Source: an uncultured cyanobacterium
Lineage (GTDB): Bacteria; Cyanobacteriota; Cyanobacteriia; PCC-6307; Cyanobiaceae
DNA length: 64,000 bases
Direction of reading: 5' to 3'
NCBI GenBank assembly: GCA_903823115.1
Contig: CAIJRN010000029.1
Span: forward strand, 84,164 to 148,163
In this document: in pieces, positions 38,830 through 47,088 of the stretch
Numbering within the stretch: position 1 is the stretch's first letter
Layout of the letters: every line of letters begins with the position of its first letter
The notes under the pieces: model-generated
What the model was told of the DNA's origin: nothing
Seen by the model: the letters and a program-made list of their open reading frames with translations, nothing else
Database searches by the model: none
Program-made: the position numbers and the translations under genes

Positions 38830-39890
38830 GGCGAGGTGGTGCTGCCCTGCAGGCGATTGTGCTGCCAGTGGTGGAAGGCTTGCAGGATTCTCTCCCAGGC
38901 CTGCTGGATCGACGCCGCTTCCTGGTCGCGGCCGTACAGGGTGCGGATCGCCAGGGCCTGACGGGCCAACCGCAGTTCCGTATGGCGGCGATGGAGCGTG
39001 AATCCTTCCAGGGCCTGCTGCAGCGAAATCAGAAAACCCTCCCAGTCGCCGAAGGCCACGGGTTCCGACGGGCCGAGCCGGAACAGCTCATCGGCACCGC
39101 CACCGCTGTAGCCCACCACCCAGCAACCGGCGGCCATGGCTTCCATCACCGGCAGGCTGAAGCCTTCTGGATGGCCGAAGGAGAGAAAGATCCGGGCCTG
39201 GTTGAGCCGTTCGGCCAGGGCAGCATGGCTCATCGCCTGGAGTGGCACGGCCCGCCAGTTCTTGGCATGGCGCACCCCACCGCGGCGCAGGCCCAGCAGG
39301 ATCGCCAGGGCATGCTCAGGATTCTTGCGCGGTAGCCAGTGGATCGTGTCGCTCTTGGTCGCTGCGGCCTGGAAGATGGGCTCAATGCTGTTGATAATGC
39401 GGCTGATCCTGTTGTCGGCCAGGCCGAGATTGCGGCTCAGCAGCTGATGACTGTCTTCGGAGACGCATAACACCTGCAGAACTTCGGGGGCGTCGTAAAA
39501 CCGGCTCAGAGTATCCAGCGGCTGCAAGCCGATCTTGTCATAGCTGTAGTAGGCGTTCTGGTTGAACACCACCCGGGCCAGACGCTTGAGATTGACACCG
39601 TAGTAGTTCTGGAGGTTGATGCCGAGATAGGTCTCGGGCAGCACCACAATGCTTCTGTCCAGCTCAAAGTCGCCGCGCTGCCGGCAGCTGGCGAAGTCCA
39701 GGCTGGGGGCGCTGCTTTCAAACCAGCTCGGCCGGAAGCCCGGCGCTTCCGTCACCACGGCCGCATCCCAGCCCAGCTCCACCAGATGCTCCACCTGGCG
39801 GTAGAGCTGCTTGCAGCCGCCGATCGGCACGTCGAGATCCGGCAGGCAGAGCAGCCGAACGCAAGGCCGAACGGCAGGGGAGCGTGACAT
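38826..39890 (-). CDS. Glycosyltransferase (GT-B, GT4-like)
   Basis: A 354-residue protein. The C-terminal domain is recognisable by RIFLSFGHPEGFSLPVMEAMA (nucleotide-sugar Glu) and GCWVVGYSGGGADEL. The N-terminal acceptor domain (about residues 10-130) includes LPDLDVPIGGCKQLYRQVEHL and VVFNQNAYYSY. The ATG at 39888-39890 (MSRSPAVRP) is preferred over an upstream start that would lie inside the RTX terminator. It lies just downstream of the RTX gene on the same strand, separated by that terminator, and is translationally coupled to the next GT4 gene. Could act on a surface glycan or on the RTX protein; not decidable from sequence. Confidence 0.78.
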   Translation of the reverse strand: MSRSPAVRPCVRLLCLPDLDVPIGGCKQLYRQVEHLVELGWDAAVVTEAPGFRPSWFESSAPSLDFASCRQRGDFELDRSIVVLPETYLGINLQNYYGVNLKRLARVVFNQNAYYSYDKIGLQPLDTLSRFYDAPEVLQVLCVSEDSHQLLSRNLGLADNRISRIINSIEPIFQAAATKSDTIHWLPRKNPEHALAILLGLRRGGVRHAKNWRAVPLQAMSHAALAERLNQARIFLSFGHPEGFSLPVMEAMAAGCWVVGYSGGGADELFRLGPSEPVAFGDWEGFLISLQQALEGFTLHRRHTELRLARQALAIRTLYGRDQEAASIQQAWERILQAFHHWQHNRLQGSTTSP

Positions 39891-39916
39891 CGCAGAACGG
39901 CAGAGAGATGAACAAT

Positions 39917-39941
39917 AAAAAAGCCCCGCACTAGGCGGGGC
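39917..39941 (-). terminator. Intrinsic terminator of the RTX gene
   Basis: On the minus strand a perfect 7-base GC stem (GCCCCGC / GCGGGGC, arms 39935-39941 and 39923-39929, 5-base loop) is followed by six T (39922-39917). It lies 23 bases beyond the stop of the RTX gene and is the cleanest intrinsic terminator in the window. Confidence 0.88.
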
Positions 39942-39963
39942 GGAGGTATCAACCAACTAGAAA

Positions 39964-41802
39964 TCAGACAGGGGCACCTGTTTTGTCGAATTCATAAGTG
40001 GTGGTGATGTCCGTGATCTTGCCATTGGTGATTTGCAGGCCACCGGTGGGATCGATTTGACCGACATTGTCCAGCGCCACCAGCAGGTCACCATCGGTCA
40101 AGCCAGCCTTGCCATCGCTGATGAACAGGTAGGAAAGGATGGGGTTCTCAGGCGTTTTGGTGCCGACAGGCGTGCCAAGGAAGGCCGTGTCATTCTCGGT
40201 CCAGATCAACGCTTCGCCACGCAGCTGTTGGCCACCAGCCTCGATGAACTCGGAGATGTTGTCAACACCGCTCGTCACCAAGCCGTTGTTGTTGACGGCA
40301 TAGATGTCGCCGTTGCTAGCGAGCCTGCCGCCAGCGCCGGTTGTGATGTTGAACTGAACGCCAGTCTCGTCATCCAGCTGAATCTGGTCGCGCTCAAGGC
40401 GACCCAGACCAAAGAATTCGCCGTTCGCTTTGAAGGCGTCGTAGGTCAGCTTGTTATCGATGTTGCGATAGAAGCTGGCGTTGGAGTCGAAGTCGGTGAT
40501 GGTATCGGCGCCAACTCCGAAGGAGTTGATGACTGAATCGCCGAAGGCGAACACGAAGAGATCGGAGCTCACACCCTCAAGAGACTCGGTGTTGCTGAAG
40601 CCCTTGGGATCAAAGGTCTGGGTGGTGGAATCACCCGTCATCGTGTCGCTACCGGTGCCGCCATCAAAGGTGGCGCCAAAATCGGCGAATTGAGCGAGGA
40701 TGATGCCAGCGCCTTGACGCAGGACATCATTACCGGCTCCACCGTCGAGCAAGTTGCCGTTGGTGCGTACAAAACCGGAGTAATCATCGATTTCGTCATC
40801 GCCTGTGCCACCGGAGAGGGTGGTCTCAATCGATTGGGCAGCTCCGAAGTTGATTTTGTCGGAGCCGATGTCACCACTGATCAGGGTGTTGATGACTTCA
40901 AGCGAGGCAACGTTGATGGAGTCGTCGCCCTTGCCGCCGTAGATGGATGAGTTCTTGAGCTCGAGGCCGAGCAGAATCAAGGTGTCAGCACCCTGGTTGC
41001 CGTTGACCACCGAGTCCTGGACGACTCCGGAGAGCCCCAGAATGAAGTCGTCGCCTTTGCCGCCGTAGAGGGAGGTCTGATCCATGTTCCGGGCCCAGGC
41101 GATCACGTCCTGGCCTTCGTTGCCATAGACAAGGTCACGATTGAATTCCGTGGAATCTTCGCCCTCGATACCATTGAAGAACATGACATCGTCGCCGCCC
41201 CGGCCATAGAAGGTCGACTGGGAAACTTCCTGGGCTTCGACGACAACGGCTTCGACGCCGATATTAACGAGATTGGCGAGATCGAAGGGGTTTTCGCTGT
41301 TGAGGTTCAGGAAAAAGTCGACAGCGTCATCGACGAGAGAGCCGAGGATCGAGTTGTCGTTACCGCCGAGGTCGACCAAGCTGCTGTTGAAGCTCTTGAC
41401 CGTTTCATCGATGTAAACGAAGTCAGTGCCGTCTCCAGCGGGGTTGGTGCCATCAGCTTCGATGATGACCTTGTCGTAGTTGGCGTCGAAGGACTCGGAA
41501 CTGAGGGTGATCTGGTCGTTGCCCGAATCACCCCAGAATTGATCGCCACTACCCGTTTGGGTGTTGATGAAGATCAGGTCATCGCCTTCTCCTCCGTGGA
41601 CAGTGGAGTCCTGAATCTCAGTGGAGTTGGAAACAATCTCATCGCTTCCCTCGTTGCCGTTGAGCGAGGAATCGAGCAGATCGGCGTCGACCTGAAGGTA
41701 GTCGTCGCCTGTAAGCAGGTTGGACACGACAACCTGTTGACCGGGAAGGTCAATAAAGATGTTGTCGTTGCCGGGGGAGCCGTTTTGGGTGTAGGTGGGC
41801 AT
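39964..41802 (-). CDS. RTX-type calcium-binding secreted protein
   Basis: A 612-residue acidic protein, nearly free of Cys and without signal peptide, as expected for type I secretion with a C-terminal signal. About a dozen G-G-x-G-x-D-x-I/L type motifs occur between residues 46 and 390 (for example YGGKGDDFI at 246 and SGGTGDDEI at 330). Between 244 and 339 they recur every 20-21 residues rather than every 9. Residues 400-612 form a non-repetitive domain with GADTITDFDS and YLFISDGKAGLTDGDLLVAL, which probably includes the secretion signal. Genes for an HlyD adaptor and ABC exporter lie directly upstream on the same strand. Probably a surface-layer or adhesion/motility protein; no enzyme domain is visible. 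Confidence 0.87.
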   Translation of the reverse strand: MPTYTQNGSPGNDNIFIDLPGQQVVVSNLLTGDDYLQVDADLLDSSLNGNEGSDEIVSNSTEIQDSTVHGGEGDDLIFINTQTGSGDQFWGDSGNDQITLSSESFDANYDKVIIEADGTNPAGDGTDFVYIDETVKSFNSSLVDLGGNDNSILGSLVDDAVDFFLNLNSENPFDLANLVNIGVEAVVVEAQEVSQSTFYGRGGDDVMFFNGIEGEDSTEFNRDLVYGNEGQDVIAWARNMDQTSLYGGKGDDFILGLSGVVQDSVVNGNQGADTLILLGLELKNSSIYGGKGDDSINVASLEVINTLISGDIGSDKINFGAAQSIETTLSGGTGDDEIDDYSGFVRTNGNLLDGGAGNDVLRQGAGIILAQFADFGATFDGGTGSDTMTGDSTTQTFDPKGFSNTESLEGVSSDLFVFAFGDSVINSFGVGADTITDFDSNASFYRNIDNKLTYDAFKANGEFFGLGRLERDQIQLDDETGVQFNITTGAGGRLASNGDIYAVNNNGLVTSGVDNISEFIEAGGQQLRGEALIWTENDTAFLGTPVGTKTPENPILSYLFISDGKAGLTDGDLLVALDNVGQIDPTGGLQITNGKITDITTTYEFDKTGAPV

Positions 41803-41834
41803 GACTTTGTTGGGTTGTGGGACAGAGTCCTCTC

Positions 41835-41905
41835 ACCCGTAAATATAGCAAGCAATGCCCAGCCTGAAACTGTGACAGGGGTGAAAGTGTCCTGTATTTA
41901 CGGGT
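41835..41905. promoter_or_regulatory. 11-base inverted repeat before the RTX gene
   Basis: ACCCGTAAATA (41835-41845) and its exact complement TATTTACGGGT (41895-41905) flank 49 bases in the leader of the RTX gene. A related half-site GTTTACGGT occurs at 41924-41932 and a direct repeat CGTTAC at 41906-41911 and 41915-41920. The arrangement looks like multiple operator half-sites (consensus near CCGTAAA) rather than a terminator. Confidence 0.5.
41842..41870 (-). promoter_or_regulatory. Candidate promoter of the RTX gene
   Basis: On the minus strand TATATT (41847-41842) is a good -10 hexamer 39 bases before the ATG. The -35 region GTTTCA (41870-41865), 17 bases upstream, is a poor match. The -10 overlaps one arm of the inverted repeat, so a protein bound there would block initiation. 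Confidence 0.4.
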
Positions 41906-41964
41906 CGTTACGTGCGTTACTCGGTTTACGGTCTTTGGTCCTGAGTCGGCGCCGGTAGGCCGTA

Positions 41965-43134
41965 TCACCGCAGGCGACGAATGGAGTCGGCCTTGTCCTG
42001 GAAGCCGCCAAGCAGCATTTGCAGGTAGGACACCTTGCGCAGCTTAATGTTTGCTTTGAGTGACATGCCGGCTTGCAGGGGCAGGGTGCTGCCTGACTTG
42101 AGTTTCAGCTGCTGGGAATTGAGCTTGATATCAGCTGGAAAACGATAGGACTTGATGATGTCATCGGGAGGCAGTGCATCTGATGCAATTTTTACCACCT
42201 TGCCCTGGATGACGCCAAAGTCGCTGGCGGGGAACGAGTCAATACTGATGTCAGCAACCTTGCCGACCGAGACAAAGCCAATCTGATCGCTGGGTATGGT
42301 CACCCTCGCCATCAACTGGTCAAACGGCACGATCTTCATGATCGGCTCGCTGGATTGGGCTACAAACCCCGGCGTGGTGGGCTTGAGGGCGAAAACTACC
42401 CCGTTAACGGGTGATTTGATCGCCTGATAGCGAATATTGACATCGAGCTCGGCCAGTTCGTTGCCGAGCTTGGTGATTTCAGCTTCGAGTTGTTGGGTGG
42501 ACTGAAGCAGAATGGCTTGTTGTCGCAGACGTTCAATCCGGCTTTGATCGAGCTGGCCTTTGACTTCTTCGACTTTATTTTTCTGTTGCAGATATTGCAT
42601 CTCAGCCGTGGCCCCTTCCTTGGCCAGTGTTTGATAGCGCTCCATCATTTCGCGATTGAGTCCAAGGTTGCGGCCTAGCACTTCTTGTTCGGATTTGTTT
42701 AACTCGAGATAGCGCGATAGCTCGCTGTATTTCAGGACGAGTTCTCTTCGTTTCAGTGAAATGGTGCGCCTCAGGGATCTCTGGCGGTCCATCGTGGATT
42801 CAGCGTCCAGCCGCATCAGCACTTCACCGGCTTTGACCGTGTCACCGTTGTGAACAAGAATCGTTTTGGCGATGCCGCCGATCGGCATCTGAATCTCCTT
42901 GACCTGGCCAACGGGCTCCAGCTTGCCACTGGCTACCACGATTTCCTCGGTTTTGGCGAGACAGAGCCAACCAATGCCGAGGGCTGTGGTGGCGATCAGG
43001 GTCCAGGTGACGGAGCGGGCCCAGAAGCTGGACTGGGTGAGGTGCACGTCGTCCTGGCTGGACGATGTGAGTTTTTGCTCGATGCTGTTCTGAGCATTGC
43101 GTAAAAGGGATCCAGGTGTTTGTATCTTTTTCAT
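41965..43134 (-). CDS. HlyD family type I secretion adaptor
   Basis: Periplasmic membrane-fusion protein, 389 residues. It has one transmembrane helix at about 35-57, a beta-barrel/lipoyl half-motif (GKLEPVGQVKEI...GGIAKTILVHNGDTVKAGEVL), a long helical hairpin (about 120-230, Gln/Leu/Glu-rich), the second lipoyl half (YQAIKSPVNGVVFAL) and a C-terminal beta domain. It links the inner-membrane ABC exporter to a TolC-like channel, which is not encoded in this window. Start and exporter stop share base 43134, so the two are coupled. Confidence 0.92.
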   Translation of the reverse strand: MKKIQTPGSLLRNAQNSIEQKLTSSSQDDVHLTQSSFWARSVTWTLIATTALGIGWLCLAKTEEIVVASGKLEPVGQVKEIQMPIGGIAKTILVHNGDTVKAGEVLMRLDAESTMDRQRSLRRTISLKRRELVLKYSELSRYLELNKSEQEVLGRNLGLNREMMERYQTLAKEGATAEMQYLQQKNKVEEVKGQLDQSRIERLRQQAILLQSTQQLEAEITKLGNELAELDVNIRYQAIKSPVNGVVFALKPTTPGFVAQSSEPIMKIVPFDQLMARVTIPSDQIGFVSVGKVADISIDSFPASDFGVIQGKVVKIASDALPPDDIIKSYRFPADIKLNSQQLKLKSGSTLPLQAGMSLKANIKLRKVSYLQMLLGGFQDKADSIRRLR

Positions 43135-46085
43135 CAGTCTGAACCCTGTTGGCGAAAGAGTGCGTAATACCGACCCCTCAGGGCCATGAGCTCATCGTGG
43201 CTGCCGCTCTCAGCGATCAAGCCTTGATGCATCAGGATGATCCGATCTGCATTGCGGATCGTGTTGAGGCGGTGAGTGATGAAGAAGACGGTGCAACCGG
43301 AAAGCTCATGGCGAAGGTTGTCGCAGACAATCTTTTCGGTTTCATAGTCAAGGGCGCTGGTGGCCTCATCCAGCACCAGTAGCTTCGGATTGCTCAGCAA
43401 GGTGCGCGCAATGGCCAGTCTCTGGCGTTGACCGCCGCTGAGCGCCCCCCCCCGTTCGCCCACATTGGTGCTGTAGCCGGAGGGTAGTTCCATGACGAAG
43501 TCGTGGGCCATGGCAATCCGAGCCGCACGCACGATCGCATCGCTGGAAGAATCAGGATCCGTGAGGGCGATGTTTTCTGAGACGGATCCGGCGAACAGGA
43601 GAGGATCCTGGGGCACGATGCCGATCTGTCGGCGCAGGGAGTAAAGCTCGACTTTGTCGATGTCGTAGCCATCAATTAACAGCCGCCCAGACTGAGGTGC
43701 ATAGAGGCGTGGCAGCAACTTCATCAAGGTGCTCTTGCCGCTGCCGCTCTGGCCGACAATGCCAACGAAGGTGCCGGCAGGCACTTCAAAGCTGATGTTT
43801 TTAAGAATCAGCGGCGCACCTTTCTGGAAGCTGAAGTCGACGTTTTCGAACGTGACTCTGCCGTGGATCGGAGGAAGAGGGATCTTCTGTTGATCGATTT
43901 CTGTGGATTCAACCGGTGTATCGACCACGTCTGCGAGGCGTTCCATCGACACCTTCAACTCCTGGATGTTCTGCCAGATGCTGGAAAGACGCAGGAGTGG
44001 TTGCGTGACATAGCCACTGATGATGCGGAAGGCAATCAGTTGTCCGAGTGTGAGTTCTCCTTTGAGAACCATGGCTGCACCGAGCCAAAGCACCAGCAGT
44101 TGAGAAAGTTTCTGAAGCACCTGACTGGTCTGGCTCAAGGCCGTCCCCGTCATCGTGCGCTCAAAGCTGCGACTGATGTATTTGGCGTAGAGATCTTGCC
44201 ATTTCCAACGGCTCACCATCTCCACGTTTTGCGCCTTCACGGTCTGGATGCCCGTGAGCACCTCAACCAGGTGGGACTGGGTGCGGGCGTTTTCGACAGC
44301 GCTCTGACGCAATTGGCGACGGAACAGCGGGCTGCCCAGAATCGTGAGCAGGATCTGAATGGGCACCACCGCCAAGGCCACGAGGGTGAGCACCCAGCTG
44401 TAGATCATCATCACCGCGATGTAGATCACGGAGAAGATCGAGTCGATGATGGTCGTCAGCCCCTGGCCGGTGAGGAAGGTGCGAATCTTCTCAAGTTCGG
44501 CTACCCGGGACGAGAGCTCGCCAACGGGGCGCTTTTCGAAGTAAGCAAGAGGCAATCTCAGCAAGTGGTCGATCACTTCAGCCCCCAGGCGCATGTCGAT
44601 GCGATTGGTGGTTTCCGTGAACAGGAAGGTGCGCAGGCTGGTGATCACCCCCTCCAGCAACGTGACCATCACCAGGGCAATGCCGAGCACCTGCAAGGTG
44701 TCGAGACTGCGCTGGGAAATCACCTTGTCGATGATCACCTGGATCAGCAACGGATTGGCGAGTGTGAACAGCTGCACCACGAACGATGCCAGCAGCACCT
44801 GTAGCAGCACGGAGCGGTAACGCCGCATCGCCGGCCAGAACCAGTTGACTCCAAAGCGTTCTTCCGGGCTGCCCACCGTGCGTTCGACCAGCAGCAGTTC
44901 AATCCCTTCCGGATAACGCTCGCGAACTTCGTCATGGGACAGGTTGACCCAGCCTTCGCCTGGGGAGGCGATGGTGAGGCCGCGGGCATCGCAGGCCGTG
45001 ATCAGGGCGAAGGATTGCCCCCAGACCAGCATGGATGGGGTCTGGATGCGGCTGGATGCACTGGTGGGCACGCGCACCCCGACCACATGCAGGCCCATGG
45101 ATGCGGCCAGCTGGCCGCAGGTCTGCAGATTCAGAGATTGACCGCGGCGGATCAGGTCGCGCAGCGTTTTTTCGATCGAGTCCTTGCGGAACGGCAGCTT
45201 CATCGAGCTGGCCAGCATCTGGAAGCAGGCCTGGGCTTCCTCCAGCGGTCCCTGGCCGCGGATCAGCCGCAGCCGCTGGGATGGGTTGTCCTGGCCAATA
45301 TCGAGCGAACTGGCGACCGGCAGGGCCGGAGCGGCCTCGATCGAGTGGATGCCAGCGGCCAGGGCACTGGCCTGGTTCAGAGCGGCGATCGTCGTCGGGT
45401 CATCGCTGCTTTCATCGAGGCAGGCCTTGGGCAGGCTCAGCAACCTGGCGGGAAAGGGTGGCCTGGCCTTGGGCAGTGGGCTGCCGGGGTCGAGGGGATC
45501 GCCCGGTTGCAGTCCCTCCAGATTGGCGCTGGAGACCAGCACCACCTGGTCGGCCGGAAGGGCCCGAAGCGCCTCGTCGGTCGGCGTGAGCAAGCGGACT
45601 TCTGGTGACCAGCGCTCAAAGTTTTCGCGCAGTTGTCCCGGCGCACGGGCACTGCGCTCCCGGATGGCCTGGAGCACGGCAAAGATTTCCGACGACCAGA
45701 CCTGGCTGGAGCACCAGTCCCGAAAGGCGGGCTCAGCGGTGTAGAGGTCGAGGATGACGCGGTCGGGGATGGCAGCGGCGATCAACTCCGTGGACGCGCT
45801 CACTTCCTCGCAGGGGGCCGCACGCAGCAGCGAGACGAGGCCGACGATGCTGCCGGGGCCAATCTTGCCCAGCGGAATCAGCTTGCCCCCGGCCCGGGCG
45901 GTTTGCCTGGCCTGGCCCTGCTGGATCACCAGCACCTTGGCCGGCAGCACCTTGGAATCGGCCAGCAGTTGGCCGACACGGAACTGCACCAGGCTTGTCT
46001 GGTCCTGGAGGGCCGCCAGACTGCGCTCCCCCAAGCCCTGAAATGCCGGGTGCCCCAGGAGCTCTGCAGCAGGAGAAACCGTCAT
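43134..46085 (-). CDS. Type I secretion ABC exporter with cyclic-nucleotide-binding-like and degenerate C39 domains
   Basis: A 983-residue fused permease-ATPase. Residues 1-140 look like a cNMP-binding (CAP_ED) domain (LADSKVLPAKVLVIQQGQAR, GPGSIVGLVSLL). Residues 270-400 align with the C39 bacteriocin-peptidase domain, but the catalytic Cys position is Glu/Ala (EEAQACF), the His motif reads GQSFALI and the Asp motif ASPGEGW, so it should be an inactive C39-like substrate-docking domain as in RTX exporters. The membrane domain spans about 420-690. The ATPase has Walker A GQSGSGKST (778-786), signature LSGGQ (882-886) and Walker B LLVLDEATS (902-910). It overlaps the chaperone gene by 4 bases. 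Confidence 0.9.
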   Translation of the reverse strand: MTVSPAAELLGHPAFQGLGERSLAALQDQTSLVQFRVGQLLADSKVLPAKVLVIQQGQARQTARAGGKLIPLGKIGPGSIVGLVSLLRAAPCEEVSASTELIAAAIPDRVILDLYTAEPAFRDWCSSQVWSSEIFAVLQAIRERSARAPGQLRENFERWSPEVRLLTPTDEALRALPADQVVLVSSANLEGLQPGDPLDPGSPLPKARPPFPARLLSLPKACLDESSDDPTTIAALNQASALAAGIHSIEAAPALPVASSLDIGQDNPSQRLRLIRGQGPLEEAQACFQMLASSMKLPFRKDSIEKTLRDLIRRGQSLNLQTCGQLAASMGLHVVGVRVPTSASSRIQTPSMLVWGQSFALITACDARGLTIASPGEGWVNLSHDEVRERYPEGIELLLVERTVGSPEERFGVNWFWPAMRRYRSVLLQVLLASFVVQLFTLANPLLIQVIIDKVISQRSLDTLQVLGIALVMVTLLEGVITSLRTFLFTETTNRIDMRLGAEVIDHLLRLPLAYFEKRPVGELSSRVAELEKIRTFLTGQGLTTIIDSIFSVIYIAVMMIYSWVLTLVALAVVPIQILLTILGSPLFRRQLRQSAVENARTQSHLVEVLTGIQTVKAQNVEMVSRWKWQDLYAKYISRSFERTMTGTALSQTSQVLQKLSQLLVLWLGAAMVLKGELTLGQLIAFRIISGYVTQPLLRLSSIWQNIQELKVSMERLADVVDTPVESTEIDQQKIPLPPIHGRVTFENVDFSFQKGAPLILKNISFEVPAGTFVGIVGQSGSGKSTLMKLLPRLYAPQSGRLLIDGYDIDKVELYSLRRQIGIVPQDPLLFAGSVSENIALTDPDSSSDAIVRAARIAMAHDFVMELPSGYSTNVGERGGALSGGQRQRLAIARTLLSNPKLLVLDEATSALDYETEKIVCDNLRHELSGCTVFFITHRLNTIRNADRIILMHQGLIAESGSHDELMALRGRYYALFRQQGSD

Positions 46086-46813
46086 TGAGCGGCGGCCGGC
46101 GGTGCGAATAGCTCCGTCATATTACGGGTCAACTCCTGCTGGATACTCTCGTCGAACAGTTCCATCGCCATTTGCTCAGCAATGGCGTTGCTGAAATTGG
46201 CGGGAATGAACTGTTCCAGCCGAGCCACGAGCCACCACTGCTCGATCGGGAACGGCTCCAGCAGGTGCCTGGGCTCGCTGCTCAGCAGCTTCTCGGCCAG
46301 GATCGGGTGTGCCTGGTTCATGGGCTTGGGGCCAATGATGCCGTGACTGGCCTTTTCGGGACCTTCGCTGTACTGGGCGGCGACCTCGGCGAAGGTGGCC
46401 TCTCCGTCGAGGATCCGCAGGTAGAGCTCCCTGGCCAGCATGCCATCCTTGACGCGCACAAGGCTGTACACCACTTGATCCAGCTGCTTCTTGCGGCTGA
46501 GGAAGCGGGCTTCCGCCTTGTCCAGGTAATGGCTGAGACAGTGCTGGCGAATACGTAGCGGCAGGCTGATCTGCCAGAGCAAGTCAACCTGGGAGAGCCC
46601 CTGGCTCTGCAGGTAGCTGGTCAGGTCGCCCTCGTTGGCCAGGCGGTTCTGCTGCAGGAACTGGGCTTTGGCTTTTTCGAGGTCGTCGGGACTGATCTCC
46701 TCCTCGGAGACGGCCTGGGCAATCAGCTGGCGTTGGACCAGGTTGCGAAGGAGCTGGTGACGGCTCAGGAGAGCCACGGTGGCGGCAGGAATGCCTTGGA
46801 GCGATTCGATCAT
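46082..46813 (-). CDS. Parvulin-like peptidyl-prolyl isomerase
   Basis: A 243-residue SurA/PpiC-type protein. An N-terminal helical chaperone region (about 20-120) precedes a parvulin domain: RVKDGMLARELYLRILDGEATFAEVAAQYS, then GIIGPKPMN and HLLEPFPIEQWWLVARLEQF. No signal peptide or membrane helix is evident, so it would act in the cytosol, perhaps holding the RTX substrate unfolded or assisting exporter assembly. It is the first gene of the secretion operon and overlaps the exporter start by 4 bases (ATGA type). Such isomerase-exporter-HlyD triplets occur in other cyanobacteria. Confidence 0.83.
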   Translation of the reverse strand: MIESLQGIPAATVALLSRHQLLRNLVQRQLIAQAVSEEEISPDDLEKAKAQFLQQNRLANEGDLTSYLQSQGLSQVDLLWQISLPLRIRQHCLSHYLDKAEARFLSRKKQLDQVVYSLVRVKDGMLARELYLRILDGEATFAEVAAQYSEGPEKASHGIIGPKPMNQAHPILAEKLLSSEPRHLLEPFPIEQWWLVARLEQFIPANFSNAIAEQMAMELFDESIQQELTRNMTELFAPPAAAQ

Positions 46814-46861
46814 CGGCTAGATTCTACAGCCTCTGCTTCGGCAGGGCTTCGGCTGACGGTT

Positions 46862-46891
46862 TGACAAACGGCTCCGCCATGGTGCATGTTG
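46862..46891 (+). promoter_or_regulatory. Candidate promoter of tRNA-Gly
   Basis: A perfect -35 TTGACA (46862-46867) with an 18-base spacer to a weak -10 CATGTT (46886-46891), about 60 bases before the mature tRNA. Also lies in the divergent gap to the secretion operon. Confidence 0.4.
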
Positions 46892-46950
46892 TCTTGGCCG
46901 GCGATGCCGGAGCAAAGCCCGTCCGACATTCAATCGGAAGCTTTGTTGAT

Positions 46951-47022
46951 GCGGATGTAGCTCAGTGGTAGAGCATCTCCTTGCCAAGGAGAGGGTCGAG
47001 AGTTCGAATCTCTTCATCCGCT
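46951..47022 (+). tRNA. tRNA-Gly (anticodon GCC)
   Basis: A full 72-base cloverleaf: acceptor arms GCGGATG (46951-46957) and CATCCGC (47015-47021), D-arm GCTC/GAGC with loop AGTGGTA, anticodon stem TCTCC/GGAGA with loop TTGCCAA, and a T-arm closing the standard TTCGAAT loop. The anticodon is GCC. The CCA end is not encoded, as is usual in cyanobacteria. It sits between the secretion cluster and the secA region, a typical position for island boundaries. Confidence 0.96.
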
Positions 47023-47088
47023 TTCGATAGTGCGTTGATCATCAGAATCCTTTAGAAGGCTGATTTAGTCTTTTTTGTTGATTTTCAT

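Noticed and set aside
41835..41905. Terminator of hlyD formed by the inverted repeat
   Set aside because: The 49-base loop is too long, there is no T-run, and the arms lie inside the RTX leader.
43134..46085. Active C39 peptidase in the exporter (double-glycine leader processing)
   Set aside because: The catalytic Cys and His positions are replaced, and the RTX substrate has no double-glycine leader.
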